NCBI RefSeq assembly: GCF_023156535.1
Contig: NZ_JALNMH010000019.1
Coordinates: 1 to 45,675 of the forward strand
DNA from: Pseudomarimonas salicorniae
GTDB lineage: Bacteria > Pseudomonadota > Gammaproteobacteria > Xanthomonadales > Xanthomonadaceae
Direction of reading: 5' to 3'
DNA length: 45,675 nt
Below, piece by piece: positions 39,674 through 45,675 of this stretch. The notes under the pieces were generated by a model. That model searched no databases and was not told the origin of the DNA. It was given only the letters and a program-made list of their open reading frames with translations. The position numbers and the translations under genes were made by a program. Every line of letters begins with the position of its first letter. Position 1 is the first letter of the stretch.

Positions 39674-39717
39674 CCCCCGGAAGCACGTTCCCCCGAGCTT
39701 CCGGGGGTTTTTCTTTT
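39674..39717 (+). terminator. rho-independent terminator after rimB-rimK
   Basis: Perfect 11-bp arms CCCCCGGAAGC (39674-39684) and GCTTCCGGGGG (39697-39707), a 12-base loop, then TTTTTCTTTT. It lies 177 bases after the rimK stop. The 177 bases before it contain no gene that I can support, but TTGACG (39574-39579) and several hairpins leave room for a small RNA ending here. Confidence 0.93.
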
Positions 39718-39776
39718 CTGCGGTCGAGAAAGGGCCGCGGTCGAGAAAAGGCGCTTCTGCGCGAGGGGCTCAATTC

Positions 39777-40038
39777 GGGCGCGAAGCGGACATTCGCCAC
39801 CGACCCCGATCGGGCGGGCTCTTCGTAGGAGCGGACATGGCCGCGACCGCGGAGGTTCGCTCCGGCCGCGGTCTGTGGAGAATACGCCGCGCCGCGGTCG
39901 CGCCCATGTGCGCTCCTACGGTCGGGCTTCGTTGGGCGTCTGCGAAGCCCCATAGGGCGTGCCTCGGCGCACCGATATGGACGTTCGGACGGTACGCCCG
40001 GTGCGGCCAGCCGCACCCTATGAATGTCTTGTTTGCCC
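39777..40038 (+). repeat. composite intergenic repeat R1, copy b
   Basis: Begins GGGCGCGAAG and is nearly collinear with copy a (1271-1550): GTAGGAGCGGACATGGCCGC, GTGCGCTCCTAC, the TCGGGCTTCGTTGGGCGTC segment and the CATAGGGCG...CACCCTATG palindrome. It lies between the rimK terminator and the blaI-like promoter. Confidence 0.85.
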
Positions 40039-40148
40039 CCGATGCGCTCCTTGCCCGTCCCCGGCGGGGCTCAAGGGGTTGCCGCTGCGGCCGTCCCGGT
40101 TCCTATGTTGGTCTCGGGGATCTCCTCCCCGTACCGGCCAGGCCCCCC

Positions 40149-40177
40149 ATTGATTCGTACGAACAATGCCGTAGACT
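40149..40177 (+). promoter_or_regulatory. candidate BlaI-type operator overlapping a promoter
   Basis: TTCGTACGAA (40154-40163) is a perfect 10-base palindrome, flanked by ATTG (40149-40152) and CAAT (40164-40167) in inverted order. It overlaps TTGATT (40150-40155, -35) and precedes TAGACT (40172-40177, -10; spacer 16). A BlaI-family dimer bound here would block RNA polymerase. BlaI-like proteins bind such short palindromes upstream of their own genes. The operator is inferred from position and symmetry. Confidence 0.6.
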
Positions 40178-40237
40178 CGGGGCGTCCGGTGGCGTCGCCG
40201 ACGCGCCTGGGCTTTCGTTCTCCAGGAAATCGACGCC

Positions 40238-40636
40238 ATGGCACCCCGAGCCGCCGTTCCCCGCCCCACCGAAAGCGAACTCGCCATCCTCGGCGTCCTC
40301 TGGGACCTCGGCGAGGCAACGGTGCGTGAGGTGCACGAGGCGCTGTATGGCGAGGACGGCGGATACACCACCGCCCTGAAGATGCTCCAGGTGATGCACG
40401 CCAAGGGGCTGGTCCGACGCGATGAGAGGCAGCGTGCGCACGTCTACAAGGCGGCGATCAGCAAATCGGCGACCCAGAAGCGGGCGACGGCCGAGCTGGT
40501 GCAGCGCCTGTTCGACGGGCGGCCGGCCGAGCTGGTGATGCGCGCCCTGGGCAGCGACAAGTCTCCCAGCGCCGAGGAGCTGAGCCAGATTCGCGAACTG
40601 CTCGACCGTATCGAACACGGGCGCCGCCATGACTGA
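40238..40636 (+). CDS. BlaI/MecI/CopY family repressor
   Basis: A 132-residue winged-helix repressor. TESELAILGVLWDLGEATVREVHEALYGEDGGYTTALKMLQVMHAKGLVRRDERQRAHVYKA is the family's DNA-binding domain; VMRALGSDKSPSAEELSQIRELLDRIE is the C-terminal dimerisation part. BlaI-type proteins are normally cut by a membrane peptidase of the M56/BlaR1 family when a signal arrives. Exactly such a gene follows, overlapping by eight bases. It probably represses its own operon through the palindrome at 40149-40167. The signal here is not known; no beta-lactamase gene is adjacent. Confidence 0.93.
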   Translation: MAPRAAVPRPTESELAILGVLWDLGEATVREVHEALYGEDGGYTTALKMLQVMHAKGLVRRDERQRAHVYKAAISKSATQKRATAELVQRLFDGRPAELVMRALGSDKSPSAEELSQIRELLDRIEHGRRHD

Positions 40637-42290
40637 TCTGTTGCTGGATGCCTCGCCGTGGCTCGACGCCATCGGCTGGGGCCTGCTGCATTCCCTGTGG
40701 CAGGCGTTCCTGCTGGCCCTGCTCTACGCCAGCCTGCGCCGCCCGCTGCAGAGCGCCCCTGCGCACGTCCGGGTGGTGCTCGGAGAAGCTGCGCTGATGG
40801 CCTGTCTGCTGCTCCCGGCGCTGACCGTGTGGAGCATGAGCTTTGCTGTTTCCGGCAGCAGCCCTTCGGTGATGGCCGAGACGCTGCCGTCCTGGGCCCT
40901 GCCGGCTCAGCAGGCGGTGGCGGCCAGCCGCGAGCTGCCGCTCACCGTCGTTCTCGCCGGCGCCTGGGCTCTTGGCGTCGCCCTGCTCTCGCTGCGCGCG
41001 GCATTGCGCTGGCGGCGGCTGGGCCGGGTGGTCGATCAGGCCTCGCCGGTAGAGGCGGCGTGGCAGGCGCGGCTGCTCGCCTTGTGCCGCCAGCATGGGG
41101 TGCGTGTGGCCGTGCGCTGGCTGGAGTCGGCCGAGGTCGCGGCGCCGATGCTGGTCGGCTGGATGCGGCCGGTGATCCTGTTCCCGATCGGGATGACCGT
41201 CGGGCTGCCGCCGCGTCAGATCGAGTTGCTGCTGGCCCACGAGCTGGCGCATGTGCGCCGCGCCGATTTTCTCTTCAACCTGCTGCAGCTGCTGGTCGAG
41301 ACCCTGCTGTTCTTCAATCCGGCGGTTCGCTGGCTGTCCGCGCAGGTCCGCCACGAGCGCGAGCTGGCCTGCGATGAGCGGGTGGCCGCCGACCCGCGCG
41401 ACCGGACGCCGTATGCCCGGGCCCTGCTGGCGGTGGCCGAGTTCCGTCACCAGCACGGCGATCTGGCGCTGGCCGCTACCGGAGGCGTGCTGCTCGAGCG
41501 GGTGCGCCGCATCGTCGGTGAGCAGGAGCCGGATACCCGCGGCAGCGGCCTGCGCGCGGTGATTGTTGCCGCAATGCTGGCGATGCTTCTGGTGGCGGGG
41601 CTCCGCGCAGTGCAGCCAGCCGTTGAAGCGATCGCGCTGGCCCCGGTCGAACGCCTGCTGGGCGAGGGTCTGAGGGCGGTGGGCGTCGAGCCGCTGCCGC
41701 TGGCGGTCGCGCGCCCGGCCATCGAGGTCGAGCCGCTGCGTCCGGTAGCGGCAAATTTCGTCGACGCGGACGCCTCGGCGCTCGGCCTGCCTGGCCTGCA
41801 GCGTTCCGTCCCGGACCCTTCGCTGGCCCGGATCGAGCTGCCGGGCGTGGCCGTCGGCCTTGCCATCGAGCGCGCCTTCGAGGCCCCGTTGGCGGCGCCG
41901 CCGGAGACGGCGCCGCAGATCGCCCCGATCGACTACCGAGCTCCCGACTATCCGCGCCCCGCTCGGCTTGCCAACGTCGAGGGCTGGGTGGAGCTGAGCT
42001 ATCGGATCGACCTCGATGGCCGGGTGCGCGAGGTCAAGGTGATCGAGGCGCAGCCCGAGGGCATGTTCGAGGCGGCCTCGCGCAGCGCGCTGCGCAGCTG
42101 GCGCTTTCCACCGGCGGCGGGAGGTGAGGAGCGCACCCAGCGATTCGATTTCAGCCTGTCCGGAGATTTCTCCGAGAGCACCCCTTACGGCGGCTGCAAC
42201 CGCCCGAGCACCGGCTCGCGGGTCTGTCGCCGCGGTGGCCTGGAGGAATCCAGCGTCACTTCGATCGACGGCGCCGCGCTTCGTCGCTAG
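40629..42290 (+). CDS. M56 (BlaR1-like) membrane peptidase with C-terminal TonB domain
   Basis: A 553-residue inner-membrane zinc peptidase. The N-terminal 300 residues have the M56 layout: helices near 14-32, 50-70 and 98-118, then HELAH (residues 204-208) with a further zinc-ligand glutamate in the HERELACDERVA region. A last membrane segment near 315-335 is followed by a Pro/Glu-rich linker. The C-terminal ~90 residues (YPRPARLANVEGWVELSYRIDLDGRVREVKVIE...SWRFPP) are a TonB C-terminal domain, which normally contacts TonB-dependent receptors. It likely cleaves the adjacent repressor and may sense outer-membrane events. BlaR1's penicillin-binding sensor domain is absent. Confidence 0.92.
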   Translation: MTDLLLDASPWLDAIGWGLLHSLWQAFLLALLYASLRRPLQSAPAHVRVVLGEAALMACLLLPALTVWSMSFAVSGSSPSVMAETLPSWALPAQQAVAASRELPLTVVLAGAWALGVALLSLRAALRWRRLGRVVDQASPVEAAWQARLLALCRQHGVRVAVRWLESAEVAAPMLVGWMRPVILFPIGMTVGLPPRQIELLLAHELAHVRRADFLFNLLQLLVETLLFFNPAVRWLSAQVRHERELACDERVAADPRDRTPYARALLAVAEFRHQHGDLALAATGGVLLERVRRIVGEQEPDTRGSGLRAVIVAAMLAMLLVAGLRAVQPAVEAIALAPVERLLGEGLRAVGVEPLPLAVARPAIEVEPLRPVAANFVDADASALGLPGLQRSVPDPSLARIELPGVAVGLAIERAFEAPLAAPPETAPQIAPIDYRAPDYPRPARLANVEGWVELSYRIDLDGRVREVKVIEAQPEGMFEAASRSALRSWRFPPAAGGEERTQRFDFSLSGDFSESTPYGGCNRPSTGSRVCRRGGLEESSVTSIDGAALRR

Positions 42291-42337
42291 CACCCGGCGC
42301 GCGCCGGGCGGACGATGACGGCGGCGCCCTGCCGGGG

Positions 42338-42343
42338 TAGTCT
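42338..42343 (+). promoter_or_regulatory. candidate -10 box (TAGTCT), leaderless start
   Basis: TAGTCT ends six bases before the ATG at 42350 and no ribosome site fits between them. A transcript starting seven bases after the box would begin at the start codon. No clear -35. Confidence 0.3.
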
Positions 42344-42349
42344 TTGCGG

Positions 42350-43030
42350 ATGAAGATCCTCGTCATTGAAGACAATCAGGACATCGCCGCCAACCTCGGT
42401 GATTTCCTCGAAGACCAGGGGCATACGGTCGACTTCGCCGCGGACGGCGTGACCGGCCTGCACCTGGCCGTGGTCAACGAGTTCGATGCCATTGTGCTCG
42501 ATCTCAACCTGCCCGGCATGGACGGCCTCGAAGTCTGTCGAAAGCTGCGTCAGGAGGCCCGCAAGAGCACACCGGTGCTGATGCTCACCGCGCGCGACGC
42601 GCTGGAGCAGAAGCTGGCCGGTTTCGACGTCGGCGCCGACGACTACCTGGTCAAGCCCTTCGCCCTGCAGGAGGTTTCGGCCCGGCTCGCCGTGCTCCAG
42701 CGTCGCGGCAAGGCGGTGGGGCCCCGGGTGCTCAAGGTGGCCGACCTCGAGTACAACCTCGACACGCTCGAGGTCCACCGCGCCGGCAAGTCGATCAACC
42801 TCAACCCGACCGCGTTGAAGATCCTCCAGGCTTTGATGGAGGCAGCGCCCTCGGTGGTCACCCGGCAGGACCTCGAGACCCGGGTCTGGGGCGAGGAGCT
42901 GCCCGACTCGGACAGTCTGCGGGTGCACATCCATGGCCTGCGTGCGGCGGTGGACAAGCCTTTCCCCAACCCGCTGATCCAGACCCGCCACGGCATCGGC
43001 TACCGGATCGCCGGCGAAGCGGCGAGCTGA
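42350..43030 (+). CDS. OmpR-family response regulator
   Basis: A 226-residue two-component regulator. The receiver has ED at residues 7-8, phospho-acceptor D51 (IVLDLNLPGMDG), T near 79 (LMLTARD) and K in YLVKPF near 101. The winged-helix OmpR/PhoB output domain (residues about 125-222) ends with the SLRVHIHGLRAAVDKPF...LIQTRHGIGYRI recognition region. The kinase gene follows 10 bases later, so they form a pair. The signal and targets are unknown; the neighbours (M56 peptidase, ilvE) do not reveal them. The ATG at 42350 opens MKILVIEDN; a TTG two codons upstream is less likely. Confidence 0.95.
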   Translation: MKILVIEDNQDIAANLGDFLEDQGHTVDFAADGVTGLHLAVVNEFDAIVLDLNLPGMDGLEVCRKLRQEARKSTPVLMLTARDALEQKLAGFDVGADDYLVKPFALQEVSARLAVLQRRGKAVGPRVLKVADLEYNLDTLEVHRAGKSINLNPTALKILQALMEAAPSVVTRQDLETRVWGEELPDSDSLRVHIHGLRAAVDKPFPNPLIQTRHGIGYRIAGEAAS

Positions 43031-43040
43031 GGGGCGCATC

Positions 43041-44345
43041 GTGGCCAGCAAGGGGCGGCTCTACCGCCGGCGCCTGCGCGCCCGCATCATCGTGTCCTTC
43101 GTTCTGCTCGGCACGGGGCTGACCGCGGCCTTTGCCCTGGCCACCCTGCTGCTGCGCTCGAACATCGAGAACGACCTGATCGACTCCTGGCTCGCCAGCG
43201 AGGCGAAGAACTTCGTCGAGTTCAAGCGTGAGAATCCCGACCCCAACGCGCCGTTCAGCCTGTCGCGGCAGATCGAGATCATCGCCCGCTCGCCGCGCAC
43301 CATCACCAACCTGCCATTTGCCTGGCAGCGGCTGGAGACCGGGGTCTATGAGATGGTGGACGAGGACGTCGTTGGCGAGCCCCGGCCGTACAAGCTGGCG
43401 GTCTACCGGGGCGACGACATCATCAGCTTCCTGCGCTACGACTTCAGCCAGGAGCAGCTCAGCCAGCGCAACCTGGTCTATGCGCTGCTCGCCACCCTGG
43501 TGGTCTTTTCCATTCTTGCCGCCCTGCTCGGTTTGTGGGCCTCCCGGCGGGTGATGCAGCCGGTCTCGGACCTCGCCACGCGCCTGCAGGGCTTCAGCGA
43601 GGGCGGCCAGCCCGAGCCGTTGGCCCCGCACTTCGCCGATGACGAGGTCGGCCAGTTGGCCGCGGCGCTCGACGACTACTCCGAGCGGCTCACTGCGCTG
43701 GTACGTCGCGACCGCGAGTTCAACGCCGACGTCAGCCATGAGCTGCGCACCCCGCTGGCGGTGATCCGGGGGGCCACCGAACTGCTCCAGGCCGCTCCCG
43801 ATCTGGACCCCAAATCGGCGACGCGGCTCAAGCGCATCGAGCGTGCGGTGACCCAGTGCACCGACCTGATCGAGGCCCTGCTGACCCTCTCGCGCAGCGA
43901 GCGCGGCCACGGCGCGGCCGACCTGCGCCGCATCATCGGCCAGATCGTCGAGGCGCAGCGTCTGGCGATGCGCGGCAAGGCGGTGGAACTGGTGGTCGAG
44001 GACGGCCCGCAGGTGGTCATCGACGCGCCCGAGTCCGTGCTTTCGGTAGCGCTGGGCAACCTGATCGGCAACGCGGTCAAGTACACCGGCCAGGGCGAGG
44101 TGCGCATCCGCATCTCCCGCGACGCCGTGGCCATCACCGACAGCGGCCCGGGCATCGCCGCCGAGGACGCCGAACACCTGTTCGAGCGCGGCGTACGCGG
44201 CAAGGGCAGCGAGGGTAGCAAGGGCGCGGGCATTGGCCTCGCGATCGTCACCCGGCTCTGCGAGCTGTACGGCTGGGAGGCGCGCCTGGCGCCGCGTGGG
44301 GACGGGGAGGAGGGCGCCGTGGCGACCCTCAGGTTCTCGAGGTAG
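43041..44345 (+). CDS. sensor histidine kinase
   Basis: A 434-residue membrane kinase, partner of the regulator just upstream. Two membrane segments (residues about 16-38 and 156-176) flank a periplasmic sensor region of about 115 residues. A HAMP linker (VMQPVSDLATRLQGFSEGG...) leads to the dimerisation/phospho-acceptor helix DVSHELRTPLAVIRG with H233. The ATP-binding domain has N-box GNLIGNAVKYTG, G1 ITDSGPGIAAEDAEHLFERG and G2 KGAGIGLAIVTRLCELYG. The GTG start has GAGGGG six bases upstream. The sensor region gives no clue to the ligand. Confidence 0.95.
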   Translation: MASKGRLYRRRLRARIIVSFVLLGTGLTAAFALATLLLRSNIENDLIDSWLASEAKNFVEFKRENPDPNAPFSLSRQIEIIARSPRTITNLPFAWQRLETGVYEMVDEDVVGEPRPYKLAVYRGDDIISFLRYDFSQEQLSQRNLVYALLATLVVFSILAALLGLWASRRVMQPVSDLATRLQGFSEGGQPEPLAPHFADDEVGQLAAALDDYSERLTALVRRDREFNADVSHELRTPLAVIRGATELLQAAPDLDPKSATRLKRIERAVTQCTDLIEALLTLSRSERGHGAADLRRIIGQIVEAQRLAMRGKAVELVVEDGPQVVIDAPESVLSVALGNLIGNAVKYTGQGEVRIRISRDAVAITDSGPGIAAEDAEHLFERGVRGKGSEGSKGAGIGLAIVTRLCELYGWEARLAPRGDGEEGAVATLRFSR

Positions 44346-44406
44346 GGCAGGCATCGAGCCCGGCGACGGGTGCCTGCGCGGAAGCGAAACCGGGCCGGGA
44401 TCCGCC

Positions 44407-45324
44407 TTACACGGGGTCCAGCCAGCCCCACTTGTCTTCGGTGGTGCCGCGGAACAGGCCGAAGAATGCATCCTGGATCTGCCGGGTCACCGGACCGGGG
44501 CGGCCGCTGCCGACAGGCTTGCCGTCGACCGAGCGCAAGGGCGTGATCTCCGCGGCCGTGCCGACCATGAACACCTCGTCGGCGAAGTACAGGGTCTCGC
44601 GCGGCAGGTCGCGTTCGATCACCGGAATGCCTGCGTCGCGGGCCAGGGCCATGACGGTGTTGCGGGTAATGCCGCTGAGGATGCCGGCCGAGACCGGCGG
44701 AGTGTTCAGTACGCCCTCGACGACCAGGAACAGGTTCTCGCCGGCGCCCTCACTGATCAGGCCGTTGCTGGCCATGGCGATGCCCTCGCCAAAGCCGAGG
44801 CGCCTTGCCTCGCGGGCGATCAGCTGGCCGGAAAGATAATTGCCGCCGGCCTTCGCGCCGCTGGGGATGGTGTTCGGCGCCATCCGCTGCCAGCTGGAGA
44901 CCATGGCGTCGATGCCGCTCTCCAGCACGCCGGCGCCGAGGTAGGGCCCCCATTCCCAGGCCGCCACCGCGACATCGGTCGGGGTGTCGGCGGACAGCCC
45001 GAAACCGCCGAGGCCGCGGAAGGCCACCGGGCGCAGGTAGGCGGTCTTCAGTCCGTTGGCACGGAGAACCTCCTTGCAGGCCGCCTCGAGCACGTCCTGC
45101 GGGTAGGGCATGCCGATGTCGTAGACCTTGGCCGAGAGGAATAGCCGCTTCATGTGGTCGCCGAGGCGGAAGATCACCGGTCCCTTAGGCGTCTCATAGC
45201 ATCGGATTCCCTCGAAGACCGAGGAGCCGTAGTGCAGGGCATGCGCCATGACGTGGGTGGTGGCCTCGGCCCAGGGCTTGATGCCGCCGTTGTGCCAGAT
45301 ATGCGCCGGGTAGTTGTGGGCCAT
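44407..45324 (-). CDS. ilvE: branched-chain amino acid aminotransferase
   Basis: PLP enzyme that makes the last transamination to leucine, isoleucine and valine. The 305 residues match bacterial IlvE (class IV fold). IWHNGGIKPWAEATTHVMAHALHYGSSVFEGIR, RLGDHMKRLFLSAKVYD, YLRPVAFRGLGGFGL, the Schiff-base lysine in IPSGAKAGGNYLSGQL, AMASNGLISEGAGENLF, TPPVSAGILSGITRNTVMALA and DEVFMVGTAAEITPLRSVDG are in order. The ATG at 45324 is chosen because GGAG lies six bases before it; an ATG four codons earlier is possible. It stands alone on the minus strand. Confidence 0.96.
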   Translation of the reverse strand: MAHNYPAHIWHNGGIKPWAEATTHVMAHALHYGSSVFEGIRCYETPKGPVIFRLGDHMKRLFLSAKVYDIGMPYPQDVLEAACKEVLRANGLKTAYLRPVAFRGLGGFGLSADTPTDVAVAAWEWGPYLGAGVLESGIDAMVSSWQRMAPNTIPSGAKAGGNYLSGQLIAREARRLGFGEGIAMASNGLISEGAGENLFLVVEGVLNTPPVSAGILSGITRNTVMALARDAGIPVIERDLPRETLYFADEVFMVGTAAEITPLRSVDGKPVGSGRPGPVTRQIQDAFFGLFRGTTEDKWGWLDPV

Positions 45325-45452
45325 GGGCTGCTCCATTGCGATGCCGAGCATGATGCGTGAGCCCCGCGAAGCCGGGCAAGCGGGCAGAACCCGGATGGGC
45401 ATTCCGGGCGCGCGGGAAAGGCGGGCCAGAGCGGGCCGGGAGTGTGGAAGTC

Positions 45453-45572
45453 GCGCGCGAAGCAGACATTCATAGGGTGCGGCTGGCCGCACCGGACATA
45501 CCCTCCGAACGCCCGTATCGGTGCGCCAAGGCACACCCTATGGGGCTTCGCCGACGCCCAACGAAGCCCGAC
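45453..45572 (+). repeat. composite intergenic repeat R1, copy e (truncated)
   Basis: Begins GCGCGCGAAG (45453-45462) and follows copy c closely through the CATAGGGTG...CACCCTATG palindrome and CCAACGAAGCCCGAC. Where other copies go on to GTGGGAGCGC, this one changes into unrelated sequence at about 45573. Confidence 0.85.
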
Positions 45573-45675
45573 TGTAGATGCTATGCGGGCCGTCCGCAGT
45601 TAAACCTCTAATTGGGACCAACCAACGGAGGCGAACATGCGAACGGCCCGCGAGTGGGAAGTGTATGTCGGAGAG
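45573..45675 (+). mobile_element. 5' end of a possible insertion element and its first ORF
   Basis: After the R1 break at 45573, the sequence TGTAGATGC... carries a good ribosome site GGAGG (45627-45631) and an ATG at 45637 that opens MRTAREWEVYVGE up to the window edge. Only 13 codons are visible, so I do not recognise the protein. The abrupt switch in the middle of a repeat and the TGTAGA mirrored by TCTACA near the left edge suggest an insertion sequence. An ordinary gene start is the alternative. Confidence 0.45.

Overview
The window is GC-rich bacterial chromosome. Bacterial-type housekeeping genes, pseudomonad/xanthomonad-style REP sequences, a BlaR1-like peptidase fused to a TonB domain, a full Entner-Doudoroff (ED) gene set and short TANNNT-type promoters point to a gammaproteobacterium, most likely in the Xanthomonadales (Lysobacterales). 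I cannot name a genus from sequence alone. No rRNA, prophage, plasmid, CRISPR or defence module is visible. The ordinary genes look intact; the unusual content is the dense set of intergenic repeats.

Layout, left to right. The first 102 bases are the 3' end of a probable IS110-type transposase. Then come pyrC (dihydroorotase); a minus-strand acyltransferase plus DUF2333 pair; and thiC behind a TPP riboswitch (6.0-6.1 kb). A repeat-rich gap is followed by rarD and the glucose block zwf-pgl-edd, a 950-base repeat cluster, then glk-eda. From 14.4 to 20.7 kb lie a small membrane protein, dodecin, a photolyase/cryptochrome, yceH, an unidentified membrane-anchored protein and a chemotaxis receptor. 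From 20.8 to 33.2 kb lie a TonB-dependent receptor, a YheS-like ABC-F ATPase with an odd insertion, an FmdB-like zinc ribbon, DUF1428, an MscS-type channel, a secreted protein, a DUF3011 protein, aspS, mscL, a small membrane protein and a Rieske protein. From 33.7 to 39.7 kb lie an SLC13-type transporter, the thiS-thiG-trmB operon, tRNA-Gly(CCC) and rimB-rimK with a strong terminator. From 40.2 to 45.3 kb lie blaI-like plus M56/TonB, an OmpR/histidine-kinase pair and ilvE. The window ends in a repeat that stops abruptly where another partial ORF, possibly from a mobile element, begins.

Functional links. glk, zwf, pgl, edd and eda together take glucose to pyruvate and glyceraldehyde-3-phosphate by the ED route. 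thiC (pyrimidine branch, TPP-controlled) and thiS-thiG (thiazole branch) are both thiamine genes at separate loci. rimB-rimK is the ribosomal protein S6 glutamylation unit. The BlaI-like repressor has a palindromic candidate operator at its own promoter and is translationally coupled to the M56 peptidase.

Repeats. At least eight families sit between genes: a 131-bp REP-pair element in three copies of exactly the same length; a 260-280-bp composite family with the same terminal decamer; a ~515-bp element capped by two related hairpins; a 271-bp palindromic MITE-like element; inverted 22-mers; a ~48-bp G/C-rich palindrome in three gaps; CAGGGCT-type heptamer arrays; and a 54-bp tandem repeat. 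Some intrude on genes: the MITE supplies a stop codon, a heptamer array supplies another, and intergenic-style repeat sequence sits in frame inside the ABC-F gene. I found no convincing wholly new system of protein genes; the repeat ecology is the best candidate for novelty.
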